Source of the DNA: Chloroflexota bacterium | GTDB taxonomy: Bacteria; Chloroflexota; Limnocylindria; QHBO01 | DNA length: 5,110 nt | Assembly: GCA_020848055.1 (NCBI GenBank) | Contig: JADLBB010000070.1 | Span: 1-5,110, forward strand | Direction of reading: 5' to 3' | Shown: positions 1 to 5,110 of the stretch, piece by piece | How the letters are laid out: every line of letters begins with the position of its first letter | Position numbering within the stretch: the stretch's first letter is position 1 | Made by a program: the position numbers and the translations under genes | The notes under the pieces: generated by a model | The model's database searches: none | Seen by the model: the letters and a program-made list of their open reading frames with translations, nothing else | Told to the model about the DNA's origin: nothing

Positions 1-536
1 GCCTCGACGCTCTTGATCAGGTTGTCGGGCCCGAACCCGTCCATGAGCGCGCCATAGTAGTAAGCGTCGCCCTGGAACTCCTCGCTGAAGTTCTGCATGC
101 GGTCGAAGTTGATCTTGACCGCCTCGGCGTTGAACGGCGTTCCGTCGTGGAACTTCACGCCCTGGCGCAGGTGGAAGACGTAGGTCGTGTCGGCGGGGCC
201 ACCCTCCCAGCTCTCGGCCAGCACGCCGACGAGCTCGTTGGTCGATCCGGGCGCGAGGTCCACGAGCGGCTCGTAGATCTGCTGCAGGATTCGGAACGAC
301 TCGCCGTCGCTGGTGAGTGCCGGGTCAAGGCTCGCGGCCAGGCGAGCGCCGGCGAAGACCAGCGTGCCACCCTGTACCGGGCCGCCCGGCTCCGATGGCT
401 CCGGGGCCTGGGACGTGGGGGCCTGCGAGGTCGGGGCCTGCGATGCCCCCGTTGACGGGCTGGCGCCGGACGGCCCACAGGCCGCCAGGATCAGCGCCAG
501 GACCGCAAGAGCGGAGAACCATCTCCAATTGCGCAT
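1..536 (-). CDS. Peptide/nickel-type ABC transporter substrate-binding lipoprotein, 3' partial
   Basis: This is the N-terminal 178 residues of an extracytoplasmic solute-binding protein of SBP family 5 (the DppA/OppA group), which captures oligopeptides or similar solutes for an ABC importer. Residues 1-20 are a lipoprotein signal peptide: MRNWRW, a hydrophobic core (about 7-18), and the lipobox L17-A18-A19-C20. A disordered linker of Gly, Ser, Pro, Ala and Gln follows (about 21-55) and includes three 5-residue repeats. The mature fold starts at GGTLVFAG (about 57-64). Family-typical stretches follow: LDPALTSDGES, QQIYEPLVDL, LAESWE, TYVFHLRQGVKFHDGTPFNAEAV and INFDRM. The ATG at 534-536 was chosen because a GGAGGA box lies 6 bases upstream and the signal peptide begins there. 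The frame stays open upstream, with further ATGs ending at 659 and 677, but starting there would bury the signal peptide. The gene runs off the left edge, so the ligand and the permease partners are not visible. The family call is confident; the substrate is not known. Confidence 0.93.
   Translation of the reverse strand, partial: MRNWRWFSALAVLALILAACGPSGASPSTGASQAPTSQAPTSQAPEPSEPGGPVQGGTLVFAGARLAASLDPALTSDGESFRILQQIYEPLVDLAPGSTNELVGVLAESWEGGPADTTYVFHLRQGVKFHDGTPFNAEAVKINFDRMQNFSEEFQGDAYYYGALMDGFGPDNLIKSVE
402..446 (-). repeat. Three tandem 15-bp repeats encoding a lipoprotein linker
   Basis: Three adjacent 15-bp units (432-446, 417-431 and 402-416) share the core CAGGCCCC on the minus strand. 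They encode ASQAP, TSQAP and TSQAP, residues 31-45 of the binding lipoprotein. They lie just after the lipidated cysteine, where such proteins carry a flexible tether between the membrane anchor and the folded domain. Because the unit is a multiple of three, a change in copy number would only lengthen or shorten the tether. Confidence 0.85.
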
Positions 537-679
537 CCATGCTCCTCCAAATAAACCGGTTGGCTGGACCACCGCTCCGGTCGCGTTCGGCCATTGCCGG
601 TGATCCGGGCCTGATCCTCTCTCCAAGGGCGCCGCGTTGGGCGCACGGGAATGATCCATGGTACCCGCCGTGTCCATAC
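537..679. other. Intergenic gap between gcvPB and the binding lipoprotein
   Basis: This 143-base gap is the longest non-coding stretch in the window. It holds the lipoprotein ribosome binding site at its left end, three copies of the hexamer TGATCC (plus strand, 601-606, 612-617 and 652-657), and a small G+C-rich inverted repeat, GCGCC/GGCGC with a 6-base loop (629-644). No T-tract follows the hairpin on the minus strand, so it is not a standard intrinsic terminator for gcvPB. I see no convincing -35/-10 pair. The lipoprotein reading frame is open through the gap as far as an ATG ending at 677, but the predicted peptide (MDTAGTMDHSR and onward) resembles neither a signal peptide nor a domain. 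I therefore treat it as untranslated. Confidence 0.6.
543..548 (-). promoter_or_regulatory. Ribosome binding site of the binding lipoprotein
   Basis: On the minus strand GGAGGA lies within TTTATTTGGAGGAGC, 6 bases before the ATG ending at 536. The competing ATG ending at 540 is only 2 bases from the box and opens a different frame that does not encode the signal peptide. The site therefore decides the start. Confidence 0.8.
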
Positions 680-2314
680 CTATGCAGGCGATGCCGTTTC
701 CTCATCGCCGTCGTGGGCCCAGCGCAGGTCCGGCCGGCGCGCTGCGGCGGCCTCGTCCAGGCGGCCGACCGGGGTGGTCACCGGCGCGCGACGGACGGAG
801 TCGGGGTCGGCCGCGACCTGCCCGGCAATGTCGTGCATGACGCTCACGAACCGGTCGAGCGTCTCGAGGCTCTCGGTCTCGGTGGGCTCGATCAGCATGG
901 CCTCCTCGACGATGAGCGGGAAGTAGATCGTCGGCGGATGCATCCCGTGGTCCAGCACGGCCTTGGCGATGTCGAGCGTGCTGACGCCATGCTCGCGCTT
1001 CTGGCGCCGGCCGCTGAACACGACCTCGTGCTTGTTCGGCCGGTCATACGGCAGGTCGTAGGCATCGCGCAGCCGCACGCGCAGGTAGTTGGCTGCCAGA
1101 ACGGCGTCCTCGCTGATGGTGCGCAGGCCGGGCCCGCCGTTCGATCGGATGTAGGTATAGGCGCGCACGAACATCCCGAAGTTGCCGTGGCAGCTGCGAA
1201 CCTTGCCGATGCTCCGCGGCCGATCCGCATCAAGCGCGAACCGAGCCCCCGGTGTCGAACGTCCGGCCCAGGCGTTGGCTCGAACCTCGGCCGGGTCCCC
1301 CTCCGCCAGGACGGGGATCGGCGCTGGCAGATACGGTTCCAACCGTTCGCCGACGCCCACCGGCCCGGCGCCGGGCCCGCCGCCGCCGTGCGGCGTGCTG
1401 AACGTCTTGTGCAGGTTGAAGTGCATCACGTCGAAGCCGGCGGCACCCGGCCGGAAACGTCCGAGAATGGCGTTGAGGTTGGCGCCGTCCATGTAGGCGA
1501 TGGCGCCCGCCTCGCGCACGGCGGCCACGACCTGGTCGATCTGGTCCTCGAAGATGCCGAGCGTGCTGGGATTGGTGATCATCAGGGCCGCCACGTCGGG
1601 CCCGAGGGCGCCGCGCAGCGCCCCGAGGTCGATGCCGCCACGCTGGTTGGACGGGATCGTGACCGTCTCGTAGCCGACCATGGTGGCGGTGGCCGGGTTT
1701 GTGCCGTGCGCGGAGTCGGGCACGAGCACCTTGCGTCGCTGCTCTCCCTCGCCGTTGTCGCGGTGGAAGGCGCGAGTCATGAGCATGCCGGTCAGTTCGC
1801 CGTGGGCGCCGGCGGCGGGCTGCAGGCTGACGGCGCAGAAGCCGCTGATGTCCTCCAGCAGTTCGGCCAGCAGCCACATCAGCTCCAGGCTGCCCTGGGC
1901 CAGCGGCTCGGGATCGAACGGGTGCGAGTCGGCCAGGCCAGGCAGGGCGGCGGCCCACTCGTTGACCTTGGGGTTGTATTTCATCGTGCACGAGCCGAGC
2001 GGATAGAAGTTCAGGTCGATCGCCTGGTTCAGATGCGCGAGCCGGTTGTAGTGACGCAACAGCTCCAGCTCGCTCAACTCCGGCAGACCGGGCGCCGCGG
2101 CTCGTCGGGCGAACTCGGGCACCACGGGTTGGCCGATCGCAGCGGCGCGCGCGCGCTCGCTCGCCGCTGGAAACCTGACGGCACGCCGTCCCGGGCGCGA
2201 TCGCTCGAACACGAGCGGCTCCACCACGGACTCCGACGTCCCGCCAGTGGCCCCCGAGAACGCCGAGCCGCGGCCGGAGGGATCGTGGACGCCGGGGGCG
2301 TCGGCCACGCTCAT
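680..2314 (-). CDS. gcvPB: Glycine dehydrogenase (decarboxylating) subunit 2, PLP-binding
   Basis: This is the catalytic half of the split P-protein of the glycine cleavage system, a cytoplasmic PLP enzyme that decarboxylates glycine and loads the aminomethyl group onto lipoyl-GcvH. The 544 residues carry the family hallmarks: FYPLGSCTMKYNPKVNE (about 103-119), LQPAAGAHGELTGML (164-178), VPDSAHGTNPATA (198-210), YMDGANLNAILG (274-285), LHKTFSTPHGGGGPGAGPVG (301-320) with the PLP Schiff-base lysine at K303, then RPRSIGKV, GVSTLDIAKA, HPPTIYFPLIVEEAMLIEPTETES (459-482), TPVGRLDE and a terminal LRW. At 544 residues it is longer than compact homologues such as the roughly 474-residue Thermus enzyme. 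The excess is a Gly/Ser-rich N-terminal extension (about 1-34) and an insert near 335-355. The start codon overlaps the gcvPA stop in an ATGA, which supports the long form and translational coupling. A GTG near residue 30 is the alternative start. The stop is TAG, whereas the other three gcv genes end in TGA. Confidence 0.97.
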   Translation of the reverse strand: MSVADAPGVHDPSGRGSAFSGATGGTSESVVEPLVFERSRPGRRAVRFPAASERARAAAIGQPVVPEFARRAAAPGLPELSELELLRHYNRLAHLNQAIDLNFYPLGSCTMKYNPKVNEWAAALPGLADSHPFDPEPLAQGSLELMWLLAELLEDISGFCAVSLQPAAGAHGELTGMLMTRAFHRDNGEGEQRRKVLVPDSAHGTNPATATMVGYETVTIPSNQRGGIDLGALRGALGPDVAALMITNPSTLGIFEDQIDQVVAAVREAGAIAYMDGANLNAILGRFRPGAAGFDVMHFNLHKTFSTPHGGGGPGAGPVGVGERLEPYLPAPIPVLAEGDPAEVRANAWAGRSTPGARFALDADRPRSIGKVRSCHGNFGMFVRAYTYIRSNGGPGLRTISEDAVLAANYLRVRLRDAYDLPYDRPNKHEVVFSGRRQKREHGVSTLDIAKAVLDHGMHPPTIYFPLIVEEAMLIEPTETESLETLDRFVSVMHDIAGQVAADPDSVRRAPVTTPVGRLDEAAAARRPDLRWAHDGDEETASPA

Positions 2315-3654
2315 CGGGTCGCGGCCAGCGCTTCGACCAGGCGGTCGATGTCGTCATCGGTCGTCAACTCGGTCGTCGCCAGCAGCAGCGTGTCGCGCAG
2401 GTCCGGCTCGTCGCGCTCGGCCAGGTGACCCGCGACGATCCCCTGCTCGACGAGCGCCGCGTGGCGCCGGGCCGCGTCCGGCACGGTGACGGTGACCTCG
2501 GCGAAGTACGAGCCGCCGAAGCGCCGGCGCGCCAGGCCGGCCGACTCGAGCGCGGTCACCAGGTGACGGGCCTGCGTGATCGACAGCTCGGCGACCTCGC
2601 GCAGCCCCGACGGCCCGACCGCCGCCAGGTAGGTGGTGGCGGCGAGCGCCATGAGTGCCTGGTTGGTGCAGATGTTGCTGGCGGCCTTCTCACGCCGGAT
2701 GTGCTGCTCGCGCGCCTGCAGGGTCAGGACGTAACCGCGGCGACCCTCGACGTCGCGCGTCGCGCCCACAAGGCGCCCGGGCATCTGTCGCACCGAGCCC
2801 ATGCGGGCCGCCATCAGTCCGACGAACGGTCCGCCGAAGCTGGCCGGGATGCCGAGCGGCTGCCCCTCGGCGGCGACGATGTCCGCGCCGTACGCACCGG
2901 GCGCCTCCAGTATCGACAGGGAGGTCGGCTCCACGACGGCGACGAGTTGTGCCCCGGCGGCGTGTGCCACCTCGGCCAGGTCGCGCATCGGCTCGATCTG
3001 GCCGTGGAAGTTCGGCTGGGCCGCCACAAGGCATGCGGCGTCGCTGCCGAGCGCGGCCGCGGCGACGGCCGGATCGGTCGTTCCGGTGCCGCCCTGCGAC
3101 AGGTCGATCGGGACCGTGACGATCTCGATCCCCGGCCCGGAGCAGTAGGTGGCCAGCACGCGTCGGGTGTCCGGGCTCACTCCCGCCGACACGGCGATGC
3201 GGTCGCGGCGCGTCAGGCGGCATGCCATGAGGGCCGCCTCGGCCGTGGCGGTGGCCCCGTCGTAGTGCGACGCGGTCGCCACCTCCATGCCGGTCAGCTC
3301 GCAGATGAGCGACTGGAACTCGTAGATGCTCTGCAGCGTGCCCTGGCTGACCTCCGGCTGGTACGGCGTGTAGGCGGTCGCAAACTCGGGCCGCCCGATG
3401 ACCTCGCCCACCACCGCCGGCACCAGGTGCCGGTACACGCCCGCGCCGAGGAAGCTGACCTCGGGGATCCGGTTGCGTCGCGCAAGGCGAGCCAGTTCGG
3501 CGCGGACCTCCTGTTCGGCCAGGGGCGGCGGAACGTCCCAGCCGCCGGCACGAACCGATGCCGGGATGTCATCGAACAGCTCGTCAACCGACGCGACGCC
3601 GATGGCGGCGAGCATCGTCGCCCGATCCGCATCGGTGTGGGGAGAGTAGGTCAT
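2311..3654 (-). CDS. gcvPA: Glycine dehydrogenase (decarboxylating) subunit 1
   Basis: This is the non-PLP-lysine half of the split P-protein. It pairs with GcvPB as a heterotetramer and forms part of the glycine and cofactor pocket. The 447 residues match the usual GcvPA length. Landmarks in order are MTYSPHTDADRATML at the N terminus, DELFDDIP (24-31), FLGAGVYRHLVPAVV (68-82), TAYTPYQPEVSQGTLQSIYE (93-112), ELTGMEVATASHYDGATATAEA (119-140), EGQPLGIPASFGGPFVG (263-279), RDVEGRRGYVLTLQAREQHI (300-319) and REKAASNICTNQALMAL (321-337). The frame is open far upstream through gcvH, but MTYSPHT matches the family's conserved N terminus (Y-x-PHT), so the start ends at 3654. That leaves 20 bases after the gcvH stop with no recognisable Shine-Dalgarno, so translation is probably coupled to gcvH. 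The last four bases overlap the gcvPB start. No key motif is missing. Confidence 0.97.
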   Translation of the reverse strand: MTYSPHTDADRATMLAAIGVASVDELFDDIPASVRAGGWDVPPPLAEQEVRAELARLARRNRIPEVSFLGAGVYRHLVPAVVGEVIGRPEFATAYTPYQPEVSQGTLQSIYEFQSLICELTGMEVATASHYDGATATAEAALMACRLTRRDRIAVSAGVSPDTRRVLATYCSGPGIEIVTVPIDLSQGGTGTTDPAVAAAALGSDAACLVAAQPNFHGQIEPMRDLAEVAHAAGAQLVAVVEPTSLSILEAPGAYGADIVAAEGQPLGIPASFGGPFVGLMAARMGSVRQMPGRLVGATRDVEGRRGYVLTLQAREQHIRREKAASNICTNQALMALAATTYLAAVGPSGLREVAELSITQARHLVTALESAGLARRRFGGSYFAEVTVTVPDAARRHAALVEQGIVAGHLAERDEPDLRDTLLLATTELTTDDDIDRLVEALAATR

Positions 3655-3674
3655 GCCGGACGGGGCGGGCGTTG

Positions 3675-4052
3675 TCAGTTGGTCTCGGCGGCGTAGGCGG
3701 CGGCGCTCAGCAGGGTGTCGAGCTGGCCGGGATCCGACAGCTCGACGCGAAGGATCCAGCCCTCGCCGAACGGGTCGGAGTTGAGCAGCTCGGGGGCATC
3801 GCGCAGCGCATCGTTGACTTCCACCACGTTGCCCGACACCGGCGCGTACAGGTCGCTGACCGCCTTGACGCTCTCGATCACGCCGAACGTGGCGAACTGG
3901 GTCAGGACGGATCCGACCTCGGGCAGCTCGACGTATACGATGTCGCCGAGCTCGTCGGCGGCGAAACTGGTGATGCCCACCGTGGCGAGGTCTCCATCGG
4001 CCCGCACCCATTCGTGCTCTCGCGAATAGACGGCATCGTCCGGATAGCTCAT
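3675..4052 (-). CDS. gcvH: Glycine cleavage system H-protein (lipoyl carrier)
   Basis: GcvH shuttles the aminomethyl intermediate between the P- and T-proteins and the reducing equivalents to dihydrolipoamide dehydrogenase, using a lipoyl arm. The 125-residue protein is the standard length. It opens with YSREHEWVRADGD (9-21), followed by VGITSFAADELGDIVYVELP (25-44) and the lipoyl hairpin GVIESVKAVSDLYAPVSG (57-74). K63 is the expected lipoylation site, with the family-typical E60-S-V-K-A context. After that come NVVEVNDAL and LNSDPFGEGWILRVELSD. It is the third component of the T-H-PA-PB operon order. A good ribosome binding site precedes it, consistent with the need for H-protein in excess over the enzymes. 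The lipoate attachment enzymes and the L-protein are not in view. Confidence 0.98.
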   Translation of the reverse strand: MSYPDDAVYSREHEWVRADGDLATVGITSFAADELGDIVYVELPEVGSVLTQFATFGVIESVKAVSDLYAPVSGNVVEVNDALRDAPELLNSDPFGEGWILRVELSDPGQLDTLLSAAAYAAETN

Positions 4053-4061
4053 CGGTGGCAG

Positions 4062-4071
4062 ATTCCTCCTT
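4062..4071 (-). promoter_or_regulatory. Strong ribosome binding site of gcvH
   Basis: The minus strand reads AAGGAGGAAT, an extended anti-SD match, in the 33-base gap between the gcvT stop and the gcvH ATG. About 12 bases separate GGAGG from the start codon, slightly more than ideal. It is the clearest Shine-Dalgarno within the gcv operon; gcvPA and gcvPB lack an obvious one. This fits strong or independent initiation of the carrier protein. Confidence 0.8.
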
Positions 4072-4085
4072 CGATCGGTTTCGGT

Positions 4086-5110
4086 TCAGTCACGTGGGCG
4101 CCGGTAGAACGGCAACTTTACCTGCTCGGCTCGCTGCGGACGGTCGCGTACGACGACCTCGACCTCGCTGCCGATGCCGGCGGCCGGCGCGACCACCAGG
4201 GCCATCGCGATCTTCGTGCCGAGCGTCGGCGACAGGGTGCCGCTGGTGACGTGGCCCACCGGCTGACCCCCGGAGCGAACCTCGTAGCCGGCGCGCGGGA
4301 TGGCGTTGTCGATCATGCACAGCCCGACCAGGCGACGCGTGGGTCCCGCCTGCTGGACCGCCTGCAGCGCGGCGCGCCCGATGAACTCGCCCTTCTCCAG
4401 CTTGACCACGCGGCCCAGGTTGACCTCGTACGGGTTAGTCCCACGGCTCAGCTCGTTGCCGTACAGCGGCATGCCGGCCTCCAGCCGCAACGTGTCGCGT
4501 GCGCCGAGCCCGCACGGCCGCAGGCCGAGCGGCCGACCGGCCGACTCGATGGCCGTCCACAGCTCGGCCGCCCGGGTCGCGTCGCAGAAGAGCTCGAAGC
4601 CATCCTCGCCGGTGTAGCCGGTGCGCGCGACACGGCACTCGATCCCGGCGACGGTGCCCGACACGGCGTGGTAGTAGGCGAGATCGTCGAGCGCCACGTC
4701 GGTCAGGCCGGCCAGTAACTCTGCCGCCCGCGGACCCTGCGGAGCGACGAGCGCGGTTCGGTCGCTGCGGTCCTCGACGGTCACACCGAAGTCACCGCGT
4801 TCGACCAGTGCGCTCAACTGCGCGATGACCGCGTCGCGGTTGGAGGCGTTGCAGACGATCCAGAAGCGCTCGTCGTCGAAGCGATAGACGATGAGGTCGT
4901 CGATGATGCCGCCGTCGTCCTGGCACAGCATCGAGTACTGCGCCGCGCCCGGAACGAGGGCCCCGGGATCGCTGACGAGAGCGTAGCGCAGGAACGCGAC
5001 CGCCTCCTCGCCCCGGATCTCGACCTCGCCCATGTGCGACAGGTCGAACAGGCCGACCGCCTCGCGCACGGTCCGATGCTCGTCGAGGATGGAGGCGTAC
5101 TGGATCGGCA
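4086..5110 (-). CDS. gcvT: Glycine cleavage T-protein (aminomethyltransferase), 5' partial
   Basis: The T-protein takes the aminomethyl group from GcvH, forms 5,10-methylene-tetrahydrofolate and releases ammonia in the cytoplasm. 340 residues are visible, numbered here from the first complete codon at the right edge: PIQYASILDEHRTVREAVGL and onward. The GTG ending at 5069 is internal, not the start, because conserved T-protein sequence continues upstream. Roughly 20-30 N-terminal residues are missing. The folate-binding domain shows LFDLSHMGE, QYSMLCQDDGGIIDDLIVYR with the conserved catalytic Asp pair at about 70-71, NASNRDAV and ARTGYTGEDGFELF. The region GLGARDTLRLEAGMPLYGNE and the folate-domain end NLGRVVKLEKGEFIGRAAL follow. 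The C-terminal barrel domain has VGHVTSGTLSPTLGTKIAMA and ends FYRRPRD. Related folds (YgfZ, dimethylglycine or sarcosine oxidase domains) are excluded by the motifs and the gcvH-gcvP neighbours. It is probably the first gene of the operon, but its promoter lies outside the window. Confidence 0.97.
   Translation of the reverse strand, partial: PIQYASILDEHRTVREAVGLFDLSHMGEVEIRGEEAVAFLRYALVSDPGALVPGAAQYSMLCQDDGGIIDDLIVYRFDDERFWIVCNASNRDAVIAQLSALVERGDFGVTVEDRSDRTALVAPQGPRAAELLAGLTDVALDDLAYYHAVSGTVAGIECRVARTGYTGEDGFELFCDATRAAELWTAIESAGRPLGLRPCGLGARDTLRLEAGMPLYGNELSRGTNPYEVNLGRVVKLEKGEFIGRAALQAVQQAGPTRRLVGLCMIDNAIPRAGYEVRSGGQPVGHVTSGTLSPTLGTKIAMALVVAPAAGIGSEVEVVVRDRPQRAEQVKLPFYRRPRD

Noticed and set aside
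629..644. Hairpin GCGCC/GGCGC as a rho-independent terminator of the gcv operon
   Set aside because: The stem is only 5 bp and no T-run follows on the minus strand. In DNA this G+C-rich such stems are common by chance.
537..679. Possible glycine riboswitch in the gcvPB-lipoprotein gap, suggested by GGAGAGAGG on the minus strand
   Set aside because: The conserved glycine aptamer elements (the GCCGAAGGGGCAA-like core and the CTCTCAGGCAAAAGGACAGAG-like 3' half) are absent on both strands, and such riboswitches normally sit ahead of gcvT.
317..2428. A 703-codon open frame on the plus strand opposite gcvPB and the lipoprotein start
   Set aside because: It is antisense to clearly conserved genes. 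Its product is Arg/Gly/His/Val-rich with no recognisable motif, as expected from the complement of very G+C-rich coding DNA where stops are rare.
3655..4011. Upstream extension of the gcvPA frame, giving a 566-residue protein
   Set aside because: The extra residues are gcvH read in the wrong frame (Arg-rich, no similarity to GcvPA). The conserved GcvPA N terminus starts at the ATG ending at 3654.
2425..4718. Plus-strand open frames of 423 and 386 codons opposite gcvPA, gcvH and gcvT
   Set aside because: They are shadow frames of conserved minus-strand genes, with low-complexity products and no family signature.
4086..5069. GTG ending at 5069 as the gcvT start
   Set aside because: The frame continues to the window edge with conserved T-protein sequence (PIQYASILDEHRT), so the gene is truncated by the window and the true start lies outside.

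Overview
The window is ordinary core metabolism. It holds most of a glycine cleavage operon, all on the minus strand, followed in the same direction by the start of a peptide-type ABC transporter binding lipoprotein. In transcription order (right to left) the genes are gcvT (T-protein, 5' end beyond the right edge), gcvH (lipoyl carrier H-protein, complete), gcvPA and gcvPB (the two halves of the split P-protein, both complete), then a 143-base gap and the lipoprotein (3' end beyond the left edge). All coding is on one strand. The only non-coding stretches are gaps of 33, 20 and 143 bases.

The four gcv genes are tightly packed: 33 bases between gcvT and gcvH, 20 between gcvH and gcvPA, and a 4-base ATGA overlap between gcvPA and gcvPB. 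This indicates one transcript with translational coupling. Together the products oxidise glycine. The GcvPA/GcvPB pair decarboxylates it with PLP and passes the aminomethyl group to the lipoyl arm of GcvH, and GcvT transfers the C1 unit to tetrahydrofolate and releases ammonia. The fourth component, dihydrolipoamide dehydrogenase, is not in the window. Any glycine riboswitch or promoter ahead of gcvT would lie beyond the right edge.

The organism is a bacterium with very G+C-rich DNA, judged by eye from the strong G/C bias at third codon positions. A split P-protein in the order T-H-PA-PB, high G+C, and a lipoprotein with a Ser/Ala/Pro/Gln-rich linker after its lipobox together suggest Chloroflexota (for example a Limnocylindria- or Thermomicrobia-like lineage). 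High-G+C Actinobacteria more often carry a fused gcvP. This placement is inference from gene style, not from a marker gene.

I found no mobile element, CRISPR array, tRNA, rRNA or clear novel system. The points worth a second look are small: a glycine/serine-rich N-terminal extension and an internal insert in GcvPB, the start-site question and repeat linker of the lipoprotein, a thrice-repeated hexamer in the only real intergenic gap, and the lack of a ribosome binding site ahead of gcvPA.
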